Below the pieces are notes generated by a model. That model was given only the letters and a program-made list of their open reading frames with translations, was not told the DNA's origin and searched no databases. The position numbers and the translations under genes are program-made. Source: Parabacteroides sp. (GTDB taxonomy: Bacteria > Bacteroidota > Bacteroidia > Bacteroidales > Tannerellaceae). From it: a DNA stretch of 64,000 nt. The stretch lies in contig DXVO01000016.1 in the NCBI GenBank assembly GCA_019417325.1, forward strand, positions 1 to 64,000. The letters are read 5' to 3'. This document shows positions 1 to 8,660 of the stretch, piece by piece; the stretch's first letter is position 1; each line of letters starts with the position of its first letter.

Positions 1-262
1 CGAAAATATATGATTTTCTACAACTTTCAGGGAATTGAATTTTCTAAATTTATTTAAAATTTTAACATTGTCTTATGAAAGCTTCCGGCTTTTTCCTGTC
101 TATTTTTTAACGAATGAATAGTTCCGAAAGCACAAGCATCCTTTCAGCCAAAACATATGAAGGATTCGTCAACCTCTGTAAACTGAAATTTGTTATTTGC
201 TTGGAATAGAGAACAAGCAACAATTAAGATTACTCATAAGCTCTTGTTTAATTTTTCGCAAA
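1..262. other. Non-coding edge of the window, nothing recognised
   Basis: AT-rich sequence with stop codons in all three plus-strand frames soon after the window edge. I see no convincing ORF, RNA gene or repeat here. It lies downstream of the minus-strand hydrolase gene at 353-1576. Confidence 0.5.
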
Positions 263-320
263 AAAATATATTCCTATAAAAAAGTATACTTAATTTACTT
301 TTTTAATAGGAATATATTTT
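263..320 (-). terminator. Long AT-rich hairpin, probable terminator of the hydrolase gene
   Basis: The arms at about 263-286 and 296-320 are complementary over about 24 bp with one single-base bulge, around a 9-base loop. The hairpin starts about 30 bp past the stop codon of the minus-strand gene ending at 353, which fits a terminator or 3'-end stabiliser. It is unusually long and almost free of G and C. Confidence 0.5.
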
Positions 321-352
321 GACAGTAACATTTTGTTATTATTCATTAATAT

Positions 353-1576
353 CTACTTCTTGAGTAGCTTTGTAGTTTCTGTGATAAACTCTCCAACAAT
401 ATTCTCATGGTCTCCCTCTGGGTATGTATGTAGTGTTACAACATCCTGGGGAATAGATGATTTTTCAAATTCTTTTACAGCACTTTGTGACTGTGTATAT
501 GGAACAACTTCATCTTTTATTCCATGAAAAAGATGTACTTTCCCTTTGGGTATCCATCCAGTTGCGGCATTGCTGGATATGGCAATTTTAACCATATCTT
601 CATATTTATTCGCCCTAGTCTCCTCGTTAAAAAGACCTTTTAATGTAGGATCCAGGCTATATGAAACAAGAAAACTTGTAAAGTCTTTTATAGAAGAGTT
701 GAAGAAGGTTGCGGGAGGAATATCTTGGTTAATACAATGTGCAAGAGTGCCCCATGCTATTAAGAAAGTCATTGGATTTTCTTCATCTTCAGGAATATCT
801 TGGACAACGTTGATATATTCGCTTGGCACATATGGTCCAGCCAAGCAACTATTTGTGCTTACGGTTAATTGGCTCTCTTTTTCTATTATTTTTTGTGTAT
901 AGAGTGAAACTGCTGCTCCTTCAGACCAGCCACAAAGTGAAACATTATTGGTTAAATTCAGATTTAGTTCTTTACTCAACTCTCTTGCAGCCATTAGCAT
1001 ATCATTGCTTTCTTGTGCCAAAGGAGGTGTGCATACATAAAAGTGCATTAATTTGCCATAGCTTGTACCATATCCGGCATAATCGGGCATTGAAACAAAG
1101 TAGCCACTTGAGGCAAAGCCCAATCCAAAGAGACGTGTTTCATAAAACATATCTTCTTCAATGTTTTTGTTGAAATCGAATAGAGAGGGAGCATCCGTGT
1201 AATTTTCTCCATCTTCTTCTTCTTTTGGAATGGGTAATAGTGTGCCATGATGGTATTGTATCTGTTCTAGCTCCCCAGTAGAGTTTGTTGGGATTAATAC
1301 CAATCCACTTAATTCAACCTCTTTTTTCATGTAGGTTGATTTATAAACTATTGTGTAGTATTTAACCTCATTTACCATATTTCCGGTTGAGACCTCAGGT
1401 AGTAATTTAGAGAAAGTCCCTTTCGCTTCGTTAGCACTTATTGTGCCCACCTCTTTATACGACACAAGGTACTGATGTCTATCATGAGGGTTGTTTTCCT
1501 CTTTCTGACAACTTTCAAATGCCATTACTACGACTAATAGTAATAACAATAATTTTTCTGTTTTAATCGTTTTCAT
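353..1576 (-). CDS. Lipoprotein alpha/beta-hydrolase (secretory lipase/esterase-like)
   Basis: A 407-residue exported hydrolase. A hydrophobic signal (residues 7-20) ends in FESC, so Cys23 is a plausible lipidation site and the protein would be membrane anchored. The alpha/beta-hydrolase nucleophile elbow is GWSEG with Ser218. The candidate acid and base are Asp355 in GIKDEVVPY and His390 in EGDHENI, giving a complete Ser-Asp-His triad in the usual order. The 'YHHGT' segment near residue 108 and 'MPDYAGYG' near 163 resemble the oxyanion and core strands of secretory lipase-type esterases. The substrate is unknown. It stands alone, with a hairpin just downstream and about 1 kb of non-coding DNA upstream. 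Fold and triad are secure from motifs; substrate is not assigned. Confidence 0.8.
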   Translation of the reverse strand: MKTIKTEKLLLLLLVVVMAFESCQKEENNPHDRHQYLVSYKEVGTISANEAKGTFSKLLPEVSTGNMVNEVKYYTIVYKSTYMKKEVELSGLVLIPTNSTGELEQIQYHHGTLLPIPKEEEDGENYTDAPSLFDFNKNIEEDMFYETRLFGLGFASSGYFVSMPDYAGYGTSYGKLMHFYVCTPPLAQESNDMLMAARELSKELNLNLTNNVSLCGWSEGAAVSLYTQKIIEKESQLTVSTNSCLAGPYVPSEYINVVQDIPEDEENPMTFLIAWGTLAHCINQDIPPATFFNSSIKDFTSFLVSYSLDPTLKGLFNEETRANKYEDMVKIAISSNAATGWIPKGKVHLFHGIKDEVVPYTQSQSAVKEFEKSSIPQDVVTLHTYPEGDHENIVGEFITETTKLLKK

Positions 1577-1762
1577 TGTTTATTAAAGTTTAATAAATAG
1601 ATGATTTTCTATCTGGTTTATGTCTGAAAGCATAGAAACCTATGGCTGAATCCTCACTGGAAGTATATTATTTACAGGCTGCATTCAAGCTGAAAATTCA
1701 ACTGAATTCTGGGTGATAATTTAATTTTTCAATATATATTCATGGGTGATTTTTCACAAAGT

Positions 1763-1793
1763 TATAACTTAGTTCAGTATGAACTAAGTTATA
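1763..1793. repeat. Perfect 13-bp stem hairpin / dyad
   Basis: The arms 1763-1775 and 1781-1793 are perfect reverse complements around a 5-base loop (AGTAT). No T-run follows on either strand, so it looks more like an operator or recombination-type dyad than a terminator. Its 16-bp core at 1772-1787 recurs inverted at 2075-2090. Confidence 0.55.
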
Positions 1794-2042
1794 TTTATTG
1801 ATATTCAATTAACCCAGTAATTATTTTACACAAATAATAGCTACTGTAATTCAATTAATTACGAAAATACGATTGTTAATTAAGATTATTTTTTATCATA
1901 TTAAAAAAGCAAAGCATTATTCTGCTCCCATAATAAAATTCAAAACATAGAAGATCGGAGAGAAAAGAACAACACCCACATATCATTGAAAATTAAACAT
2001 TTAATAAAACGAAATGGCACTTTTTATTATAAAATACAAGAT

Positions 2043-2050
2043 TAATTTTG
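2043..2050 (+). promoter_or_regulatory. TAATTTTG box (Bacteroidetes -7 type)
   Basis: Matches the TAnnTTTG -7 consensus. It lies between the two inverted 16-bp copies and points rightward. No gene starts for more than 500 bp downstream, so its role is unclear. Confidence 0.3.
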
Positions 2051-2266
2051 CAGTGAAAATAAGGGGATCTCATTTTAGTTCATACTGAACAAGGTTGAAA
2101 TTAACACATATATACATATGAAAGCAAAACCGCCCCACCTTCACAGGCAAAGCGGCACCCATTTTCTTTAAAAAGAAGTCAAAAACACAAATCATCTTCT
2201 ATTTTGCAGCAGATATACATGAACAGCCATATTTCCTGATATCCCAATTTGGACTTTCCCATAAGA

Positions 2267-2343
2267 ATAGTTATGGTTTTCTTGAATCATAACTATGAAT
2301 CGGAAAAATCATAACTATGAATCAGAAAAATCATAACTATGAA
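2267..2343. repeat. 22-bp tandem repeat array built on ATAACTATGA
   Basis: Three direct copies start at 2286, 2308 and 2330 with an exact 22-bp period (the last is partial). They are preceded by one inverted copy of the ATAGTTATG word at about 2267. The same word forms a perfect palindrome at 48164-48224, so this is a dispersed family. There are no spacers, so it is not a CRISPR array. Confidence 0.7.
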
Positions 2344-2590
2344 ATTATTCTATTATACACAATACACTTTTTCCGCTAACCTTTTATTAGAGGCTCAACT
2401 TATAATGCAGTAAAACTACCAGGGATTTAATAGGCGGGTTCCGAAAAGCTTTAGAAGAAGTACTGCCTAATTTTTAACGTATAGCATCTCATTTCTAAAA
2501 AGCCTCAGTTACATACAGTCAATTTATCACAAATAACATTCCTTCCGCAACTTTTCATAAAGCAGACATCCGTATGTCGTTATAATTTGT

Positions 2591-2598
2591 TAGTTTTG
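2591..2598 (+). promoter_or_regulatory. Probable -7 box (TAGTTTTG) for the his operon
   Basis: Matches TAnnTTTG and lies 30 bp upstream of the hisH start codon, a good place for the operon promoter. The upstream -33 element is not obvious. Confidence 0.5.
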
Positions 2599-2627
2599 CA
2601 GCTCAATACAAAAAACTTGGAAGAACA

Positions 2628-3218
2628 ATGAACGTTGCCATTGTCAAATACAATGCCGGAAACATATATTCAGTAAGTTATGCTCTCAAACGGTTGGGTA
2701 TCGAGCCGACCATTACAGCAGACCCGGAAATATTATGTAAAGCCGACAAAGTAATTTTCCCCGGTGTGGGTGAAGCCCAGACCACCATGGAGCACCTGAA
2801 AGAAAATAAACTGGACAGCCTGATTAAAAATCTGAAACAACCGGTACTTGGTATTTGCCTGGGAATGCAGTTAATGTGCCGCCACTCGGAAGAGGGAGAC
2901 GCTGATTGTCTGGGTATATTCGATACTGAAGTAAAACTTTTCGTTCCCAAAAGGCACGAAGACAAGGTTCCCCATATGGGATGGAATACGATCAGGAATG
3001 TACAGGACGGACTCTTCAACAAGGAGTTGGAAAATAAATTCGTTTATTTTGTACATAGTTATTATGTGCCGGTAAACGAATATACGGCAGCGACTACAGA
3101 ATATATCCTTCCATTCAGCGCTTCTCTGCATAAAGATAATTTCTATGCGACCCAGTTCCATCCGGAAAAAAGCGGTTCCGTAGGCGAGGTTATACTTAAT
3201 AACTTTTTAAAATTATAG
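2628..3218 (+). CDS. hisH: Imidazole glycerol phosphate synthase, glutaminase subunit HisH
   Basis: A 196-residue class I glutamine amidotransferase. It hydrolyses glutamine and channels ammonia to HisF, which converts PRFAR to imidazole glycerol phosphate and AICAR in histidine synthesis. The nucleophile Cys77 lies in VLGICLGMQL. His178 and Glu180 in QFHPEKSG complete the triad. The oxyanion-type PGVGEA segment is at residues 45-50. The length is normal for the family. It is the first gene of a tight run with hisA (4 bp away), hisF and hisIE, so it is probably co-transcribed with them. The other his genes are not in this window. Confidence 0.97.
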   Translation: MNVAIVKYNAGNIYSVSYALKRLGIEPTITADPEILCKADKVIFPGVGEAQTTMEHLKENKLDSLIKNLKQPVLGICLGMQLMCRHSEEGDADCLGIFDTEVKLFVPKRHEDKVPHMGWNTIRNVQDGLFNKELENKFVYFVHSYYVPVNEYTAATTEYILPFSASLHKDNFYATQFHPEKSGSVGEVILNNFLKL

Positions 3219-3222
3219 ACTT

Positions 3223-3942
3223 ATGATAGAGCTTATCCCTGCTATAGATTTAATAGATGGAAAGTGTGTACGTCTCACACAGGGAGACTACGATACAAAG
3301 AAAATATATAACGAAGACCCGCTGGAAGTAGCAAAGATGTTCGAAGAAAACGGTATCCGCCGTTTACATCTGGTTGATTTGGACGGAGCTCGCCAGGGAC
3401 GAATCATAAATTACAGGGTATTGGAGCGGATTGCTACCCGCACTTCCCTGATTATCGACTTCGGAGGAGGATTGAAACAGGAAGGCGACTTGGAAATTGC
3501 GTTCGAAAGCGGGGCGCAAATGGTAACGGGCGGAAGCATTGCGGTAAAAGATCCCGTCACCTTTACTTCCTGGATACATAAGTTCGGAAACGAAAAAATT
3601 ATTCTCGGCGCAGATGCCAAAGATAAGAAAATAGCCATCAGCGGATGGGAAGAAACAACGGATAAAGAGCTGGTGTCTTTTATCCGGGAATATTACGATA
3701 AAGGCATTACCAAAACAATTTGTACGGAAATCAGCCGCGACGGCATGCTACAGGGGCCAGCCATAGAGCTTTACAAGGAGATAAAAGAAGCGCTGCCTTT
3801 CCTGTACCTGATTGCCAGTGGCGGTGTTAGCTCAATTCAAGACATAGAAAAACTGGAAGAGGCGGGTATTCAAGCTGTTATCTTCGGAAAAGCGATTTAC
3901 GAAGGTAGAATCCAACTGAAAGACCTGCTTCGTTTTACCTGA
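3223..3942 (+). CDS. hisA: ProFAR isomerase HisA
   Basis: A 239-residue (beta/alpha)8 barrel enzyme that opens the ribose of ProFAR to PRFAR, the substrate of HisH-HisF. Asp9 in IPAIDLIDGK is the first catalytic Asp and Asp131 in ILGADAKD the second. Phosphate-binding glycine runs are visible (FGGGLKQ near 80, ASGGVSS near 200). It starts 4 bp after the hisH stop codon and ends 19 bp before hisF. The repeated half-barrel relation to HisF is evident in the matching DGK and GGG motifs. Confidence 0.97.
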   Translation: MIELIPAIDLIDGKCVRLTQGDYDTKKIYNEDPLEVAKMFEENGIRRLHLVDLDGARQGRIINYRVLERIATRTSLIIDFGGGLKQEGDLEIAFESGAQMVTGGSIAVKDPVTFTSWIHKFGNEKIILGADAKDKKIAISGWEETTDKELVSFIREYYDKGITKTICTEISRDGMLQGPAIELYKEIKEALPFLYLIASGGVSSIQDIEKLEEAGIQAVIFGKAIYEGRIQLKDLLRFT

Positions 3943-3961
3943 TAAAAGAAAACAATAATTT

Positions 3962-4717
3962 ATGCTGGCAAAAAGAATAGTACCTTGTTTGGATATTAAA
4001 GATGGAAAAACCGTCAAAGGGATTAACTTTGTTAATTTCCGTGATGCCGGCGACCCGGTTGAACTGGGTGCCCAATACAGCCGTGACGGTGCGGATGAAC
4101 TGGTTTATCTGGACATTACAGCTTCGCACGAAGGACGTAAAACCTTCACTGAACTGGTAAAAAAGGTTGCAGCAAATATCAGTATTCCTTTTACTGTCGG
4201 TGGAGGAATCAATGAAATGAAAGATGTAGACCGCCTGCTTAGCGCAGGAGCCGACAAAGTATCGATTAATTCGGCTGCACTACGGAACCCGGACTTGATA
4301 GAAGAGATTGCCAAGAATTTCGGCAGCCAGGTATGCGTGGTTGCCATCGATGCAAACTTTGAAAACGGGGACTGGATTTGCTATCTGAACGGAGGGCGTA
4401 TCCCGACCGACAAACATTTGTACCAATGGGCAGCCGAAGCGGAAAACCGTGGAGCCGGTGAAATCCTATTCACCAGTATGACGCATGACGGTGTAAAAGA
4501 TGGTTATGCAAACGAAGCCTTGGCTAACCTGGCTAAACAACTGCACATTCCGGTGATTGCATCCGGTGGTGCGGGCAAGCAGGAACATTTCCGCGATGCC
4601 TTCACACTTGGCAAAGCCGATGCCGCGTTAGCAGCAAGTGTGTTCCACTTCGGTGAAATAGGTATCAACGGGTTAAAACAATTCCTTTCCGAAGAAGGTA
4701 TCAATGTAAGAATATAA
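3962..4717 (+). CDS. hisF: Imidazole glycerol phosphate synthase, cyclase subunit HisF
   Basis: A 251-residue barrel cyclase that works with HisH. The N-terminus LAKRIVPCLDIKDGKTVKG carries catalytic Asp11, and VVAIDANF carries catalytic Asp130. Phosphate-binding loops TVGGGI (near 78) and ASGGAG (near 200) are present. Length and motifs are typical. It lies between hisA and hisIE in the same orientation with short gaps. Confidence 0.97.
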   Translation: MLAKRIVPCLDIKDGKTVKGINFVNFRDAGDPVELGAQYSRDGADELVYLDITASHEGRKTFTELVKKVAANISIPFTVGGGINEMKDVDRLLSAGADKVSINSAALRNPDLIEEIAKNFGSQVCVVAIDANFENGDWICYLNGGRIPTDKHLYQWAAEAENRGAGEILFTSMTHDGVKDGYANEALANLAKQLHIPVIASGGAGKQEHFRDAFTLGKADAALAASVFHFGEIGINGLKQFLSEEGINVRI

Positions 4718-4730
4718 TACATATATAAAG

Positions 4731-5327
4731 ATGAAATTAGATTTTGAAAAAATGGGCGGTTTGATTCCCGCTATTATCCAGGACTATAACACGAGCAAAG
4801 TGTTGATGTTAGGTTTTATGAATGAAGAAGCTTACGAAGAAACAAAAGAAACAGGCAAGGTAACTTTCTTCAGTCGTACAAAAAACCGCTTATGGATGAA
4901 AGGTGAAAGCAGCGGCAATACGTTACAGGTTGTTAATATCACTGCCGATTGTGACAATGATACTTTATTGATCAAAGCAATTCCTGCCGGACCGGTTTGC
5001 CATACAGGAGCCGACACTTGTTTCGGAGAAAAGAACCTGGAAGATATCATGTTCCTGAAATATCTGCAGAACTTCATCGAACAACGCCGCCAGGAAATGC
5101 CGGAAGGTTCCTATACCACTTCTTTATTCCTGAAAGGTGTGAACCGCATGGCTCAGAAAGTGGGCGAAGAAGCGGTAGAAACAGTTATCGAAGCAACAAA
5201 CGGAACCGAAGATGGTTTTATTTATGAAGCATCCGATCTGGTTTACCACCTTATCGTATTACTGACAAGCAAAGGACTCCGTCTGGAAGACCTTGCACGT
5301 GAATTAAAGAAAAGACATAAAGGTTAA
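4731..5327 (+). CDS. hisI: Bifunctional phosphoribosyl-AMP cyclohydrolase / phosphoribosyl-ATP pyrophosphatase HisIE
   Basis: A 198-residue fusion. The HisI half (about residues 1-105) has the metal-binding DCDNDTL motif and the zinc motif CHTGADTCF. The HisE half (about 110-198) has KVGEEAVETVIEA and the helical YEASDLVYHL segment of the all-alpha NTP-PPase fold. Together they catalyse steps two and three of histidine synthesis. It starts 13 bp after hisF and is followed 10 bp later by the FtsE-like gene, so read-through is likely. Confidence 0.96.
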   Translation: MKLDFEKMGGLIPAIIQDYNTSKVLMLGFMNEEAYEETKETGKVTFFSRTKNRLWMKGESSGNTLQVVNITADCDNDTLLIKAIPAGPVCHTGADTCFGEKNLEDIMFLKYLQNFIEQRRQEMPEGSYTTSLFLKGVNRMAQKVGEEAVETVIEATNGTEDGFIYEASDLVYHLIVLLTSKGLRLEDLARELKKRHKG

Positions 5328-5337
5328 ATAGATAGTT

Positions 5338-6015
5338 ATGGAAGATTCAATTCTGCTCAAACTGGAAAATGTGGAGATTTGCCGCGACGAGAACACCATC
5401 CTGCAGGATGCTTCATTAACTCTCCATAACGGGGAATTCGTGTATGTCATCGGAAAAGTCGGTTCCGGTAAGAGCAGTCTGTTGAAATCCTTATACTGCG
5501 AAATCCCCATCAATCAGGGAGAAGCATGGTTGCTGGATTACAATCTTTGCAAGATGAAACGGAAAGATATTCCTTATCTTCGCAGAAAACTGGGGATTGT
5601 TTTCCAGGATTTTCAACTGCTTACCGACCGTTCTGTTTTAAAAAACCTGGAGTTTGTGCTGAAAGCCACCGGATGGAAGAAAAAAAGCGAGATTAACGAA
5701 CGCATTGCTGAGGTCCTCCAACAAGTAGGCATGCAAGATAAGGGATATAAAATGCCACATGAACTTTCGGGCGGGGAACAGCAGCGTATCGTAATAGCCC
5801 GCGCCTTGCTAAACGACCCGGTGCTGATACTTGCCGACGAACCGACAGGTAACCTGGACCCTGAAACAAGCGGACAAATCGTGCAACTTCTCCACGATAT
5901 CCGGAAAAAGGGAACCTCGGTCATCATGACCACCCACAACTATACATTGGTTCATAATTATCCAGCCCGTATAGTTAAATGCGAGAATGCCTGCCTAAGT
6001 GATGTTGGGGATTGA
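5338..6015 (+). CDS. FtsE-like ABC transporter ATPase
   Basis: A 225-residue single ABC ATPase. Walker A is GKVGSGKSS (residues 39-47), the signature is LSGGEQQR (143-150), and Walker B is VLILADEPTG (162-171). The Q-loop is VFQDFQLL and the switch His is in TTHNY. The small size and the 'LLTDRSVLKNLEF' segment fit the FtsE/LolD class, which works with FtsX- or LolC/E-type permeases in the inner membrane. Bacteroidetes annotations usually call this family FtsE. No FtsX gene lies next to it, and the gene sits inside a histidine/lysine biosynthesis run. A LolC/E-like permease does occur at 9937-11181 on the other strand. Subfamily is inferred. Confidence 0.82.
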   Translation: MEDSILLKLENVEICRDENTILQDASLTLHNGEFVYVIGKVGSGKSSLLKSLYCEIPINQGEAWLLDYNLCKMKRKDIPYLRRKLGIVFQDFQLLTDRSVLKNLEFVLKATGWKKKSEINERIAEVLQQVGMQDKGYKMPHELSGGEQQRIVIARALLNDPVLILADEPTGNLDPETSGQIVQLLHDIRKKGTSVIMTTHNYTLVHNYPARIVKCENACLSDVGD

Positions 6016-6024
6016 TTTTTTATG

Positions 6025-6032
6025 TAACTTTG
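6025..6032 (+). promoter_or_regulatory. Probable -7 box (TAACTTTG) for aspartate kinase
   Basis: Matches TAnnTTTG, begins 10 bp past the FtsE-like stop codon and ends 48 bp before the aspartate kinase start. This suggests a separate promoter at the his/lys boundary. Confidence 0.5.
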
Positions 6033-6080
6033 CAGTGCATTTAAAGAGAAGAAGAACAATTTAATATACAGTAAAAGAAA

Positions 6081-7394
6081 ATGAAAGTTTTAAAGTTTGG
6101 CGGTACTTCTGTGGGATCTGCACAGAGAATGAAAGATGTAGCAAAACTGATTACGGGAGAACGTAATATCGTGGTTTTGTCTGCCATGTCCGGCACAACC
6201 AACTCTCTGGTTGAAATCTCCGACTACTTGTATAAGAAGAATCCGGACGGAGCAAATGAAATCATCAATAAACTGGCTTATAAATATTATGGCCATATTG
6301 ATGAACTCTACAGTACTGAAGAATATAAGCAGAAAGCCAAAGAACTGATTAAATCTCATTTTGATTATATCCGCACTTTTACAAAAGATCTCTTTACTTT
6401 ATTTGAAGAAAAAGTGGTATTGGCACAGGGTGAACTGATTTCCACCGGAATGATGAACCTGTACCTGAACGAATGCGGAGTTAAATCCGTTCTGCTTCCG
6501 GCCCTGGACTATATGCGCACAGACAAGAATGCAGAACCGGACCCTGTATATATTAAAGAAAGACTTGTAAAACTGCTGAATGAACATAGTGATGCGGAAT
6601 TGTATATCACACAAGGATATATCTGCCGTAATGCTTACGGGGAAATAGATAACCTGCAACGTGGCGGCAGCGACTATAGCGCGTCTTTAATCGGAGCAGC
6701 TATCGGAGCCGAAGAAATCCAGATATGGACAGACATCGACGGCATGCACAACAATGACCCGCGTTTTGTAGAAGGCACAACTCCCGTCCGCCATCTGCAT
6801 TTCGAAGAAGCTGCAGAACTGGCTTATTTCGGTGCAAAAATCCTGCACCCGACTTGTATCCTGCCTGCAAAACTGAATAATATTCCTGTCCGCCTGTTAA
6901 ATACAATGCAGCCGGAAGCTCCGGGTACCATGATTTCAAACATGACCGAAAAAGGAAAAATCAAAGCGGTTGCAGCTAAAGACAATATCACATCCATCAA
7001 AATAAAGAGCGGGCGTATGCTGCTTGCTACCGGTTTCCTGCGCAAAGTATTTGAAATCTTTGAGAACTACCAAACTCCGATCGATATGATAACGACTTCC
7101 GAAGTTGGCGTTTCCGTAACTATCGACAACCGCAAACATCTGGAAGAAATCGTCGACGATTTGAAGAAATACGGAACTGTTACTGTAGACGAAGATATGG
7201 TTATCGTTTGTGTAGTAGGCGACCTGGAATGGGAGAATGTAGGTTTTGAAGCCAGCATTGTCCATGCAATGAAAGAAGTACCTGTCCGTATGATCTCATA
7301 CGGCGGAAGTAATTATAATGTTTCGCTGCTTATCAAGGCTTCCGACAAAAAGAAAGCTTTGCAGGCATTGAGCGATCATCTTTTTAAGAATTGA
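6081..7394 (+). CDS. Aspartate kinase (monofunctional)
   Basis: A 437-residue kinase that phosphorylates aspartate at the head of the lysine, threonine and methionine pathways. The N-terminal motif KFGGTSVGSA binds nucleotide/aspartate, and QRGGSDYSASLIGAAI with WTDIDGMHNNDPR forms the rest of the amino-acid kinase site. The C-terminal 130 or so residues carry two ACT-type regions (around IDMITTSEVGVSVTID and VPVRMISYGGSNYNVSLLI), so feedback inhibition is expected. It precedes lysA, which fits a role in the diaminopimelate/lysine branch. No homoserine dehydrogenase domain is attached. Confidence 0.93.
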   Translation: MKVLKFGGTSVGSAQRMKDVAKLITGERNIVVLSAMSGTTNSLVEISDYLYKKNPDGANEIINKLAYKYYGHIDELYSTEEYKQKAKELIKSHFDYIRTFTKDLFTLFEEKVVLAQGELISTGMMNLYLNECGVKSVLLPALDYMRTDKNAEPDPVYIKERLVKLLNEHSDAELYITQGYICRNAYGEIDNLQRGGSDYSASLIGAAIGAEEIQIWTDIDGMHNNDPRFVEGTTPVRHLHFEEAAELAYFGAKILHPTCILPAKLNNIPVRLLNTMQPEAPGTMISNMTEKGKIKAVAAKDNITSIKIKSGRMLLATGFLRKVFEIFENYQTPIDMITTSEVGVSVTIDNRKHLEEIVDDLKKYGTVTVDEDMVIVCVVGDLEWENVGFEASIVHAMKEVPVRMISYGGSNYNVSLLIKASDKKKALQALSDHLFKN

Positions 7395-7405
7395 AAAACG
7401 ACTAC

Positions 7406-7456
7406 CGGGAATTGAAAATCAACACAAACCGTTCATTTTCAATTCCCGTTTTTTTA
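7406..7456 (+). terminator. Rho-independent terminator after aspartate kinase
   Basis: The 14-bp arms 7406-7419 and 7435-7448 are perfect reverse complements, with a 15-base loop and a T7 run. The stem shares the TTGAAAAT word with other intergenic repeats here. Confidence 0.8.
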
Positions 7457-7461
7457 TTTTC

Positions 7462-7496
7462 AACTTTCAGTTTTCACTCTTCAACTATCAACTATG
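7462..7496. repeat. Degenerate 7-bp tandem repeat (AACTNTC) leading into lysA
   Basis: Five consecutive heptamers of the type AACTTTC/AACTATC run with an exact 7-bp step and end in the lysA start codon. Similar heptad tracts occur at 8661-8753 and 12422-12502. Confidence 0.55.
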
Positions 7497-8651
7497 CTAA
7501 AGGGAACTTTTCCTACTGAAAAATTTAAGGCTCTTCCTACGCCTTTCTATTATTACAACGTTGAGCTATTGAACGAAACGCTTAACATGGTAAAAACCGA
7601 AGCCGGAAAATATGGTTATCATGTTCACTATGCCATAAAAGCCAATGCAAATCCACGCATCCTTTCCATTATAGCTGAAAACGGTTTGGGAGCGGACTGC
7701 GTAAGCGGTGGCGAGGTACAAGCGGCTCTTGATGCCGGTTTCCCTTCCGATAAGATTGTTTTTGCCGGTGTCGGTAAGGCAGACTGGGAAATCAACCTAG
7801 GACTGGATAATGATATATTCTGTTTCAATGTCGAATCTGCCGCCGAACTGGAAATACTGAACGAACTGGCTGAAGCGAAAAATAAAGTAGCTTCTATCGC
7901 TTTGCGTATCAACCCGGAAGTGGATGCCCATACACATGCCAAGATCACAACCGGTATGAAAGAAAATAAATTCGGTATCAATCTGAGCCAACTTGGAAAG
8001 GTTCTGGATATGATTACCGGAATGAAACATATCCAACTAATCGGCATTCATTGCCACATCGGTTCGCAAATTACAGACCTTTCTGCTTTCCGCGGACTGG
8101 CTATCCGTGTGAACGAAATCCAGGAAGAGCTGGAAACACGCGGTTTATTTGTCGGAAACCTGAACTTCGGCGGAGGACTGGGTATCGATTATTATCATCC
8201 GAACCATTTGCCAATTCCGGCATTCGACAATTATTTTGCCGTATTCAACAAGTTATTGCAGGTTCGCCCCGGACAACAGGTGCATTTCGAACCAGGACGC
8301 TCTATCGTAGCACAATGTGGTACGCTTATCTCCAGAGTGCTTTATGTAAAAGAAGGGGAAACAAAGAATTTCTGTATTCTTGATGCCGGCTTTACCGAAC
8401 TAATCCGTCCGGCAATGTATGACGCTTACCACCGGATAGAAAATATTTCCAGTGACGATGCGGTGGAAGCTTATGATGTGGTTGGTCCGATTTGTGAATC
8501 GTCCGATGTTTTCGGAAAAGATATAGAACTGAATAAAGCCCACCGCGGCGACCTGATAGCATTGCGTTCAGCCGGTGCCTACGGAGAGGTAATGGCTTCC
8601 CAATACAACTGCAGGAAGCTACCGAAGGCTTATTATTCAGATACTCTGTAA
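7494..8651 (+). CDS. lysA: Diaminopimelate decarboxylase LysA
   Basis: A 385-residue PLP enzyme that decarboxylates meso-diaminopimelate to lysine. The PLP lysine is Lys49 in HYAIKANANP. Further barrel motifs are HCHIGSQI, the glycine loop NFGGGLGIDY and EPGRSIVA. The C-terminal domain has GPICESSDVFGKD, whose Cys and Glu complete the active site across the dimer. Length and motif order are typical of group IV decarboxylases of the DAPDC type. It follows aspartate kinase, separated by a terminator, so it may have its own promoter. Confidence 0.95.
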   Translation: MLKGTFPTEKFKALPTPFYYYNVELLNETLNMVKTEAGKYGYHVHYAIKANANPRILSIIAENGLGADCVSGGEVQAALDAGFPSDKIVFAGVGKADWEINLGLDNDIFCFNVESAAELEILNELAEAKNKVASIALRINPEVDAHTHAKITTGMKENKFGINLSQLGKVLDMITGMKHIQLIGIHCHIGSQITDLSAFRGLAIRVNEIQEELETRGLFVGNLNFGGGLGIDYYHPNHLPIPAFDNYFAVFNKLLQVRPGQQVHFEPGRSIVAQCGTLISRVLYVKEGETKNFCILDAGFTELIRPAMYDAYHRIENISSDDAVEAYDVVGPICESSDVFGKDIELNKAHRGDLIALRSAGAYGEVMASQYNCRKLPKAYYSDTL

Positions 8652-8660
8652 TCATTCTAC

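Larger units (their letters stand above)
1577..2627. other. 1-kb repeat-rich divergent intergenic region
   Basis: No convincing gene. The region separates the minus-strand hydrolase from the plus-strand his genes. It holds a 13-bp stem hairpin (1763-1793), an inverted second copy of its core (2075-2090), a TAATTTTG box at 2043-2050, a tandem 22-bp repeat array (2267-2343), and a TAGTTTTG box just before hisH. The rest is AT-rich with frequent stops. Confidence 0.6.

Noticed and set aside
2267..2343. CRISPR-like repeats
   Set aside because: The 22-bp units are directly adjacent with no spacers, and there are no cas genes.
2420..2480. Possible transposase scrap (short frame reading GFRKALEEVLPNF then stop)
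   Set aside because: Too short to assign, with no inverted ends or flanking target repeats.
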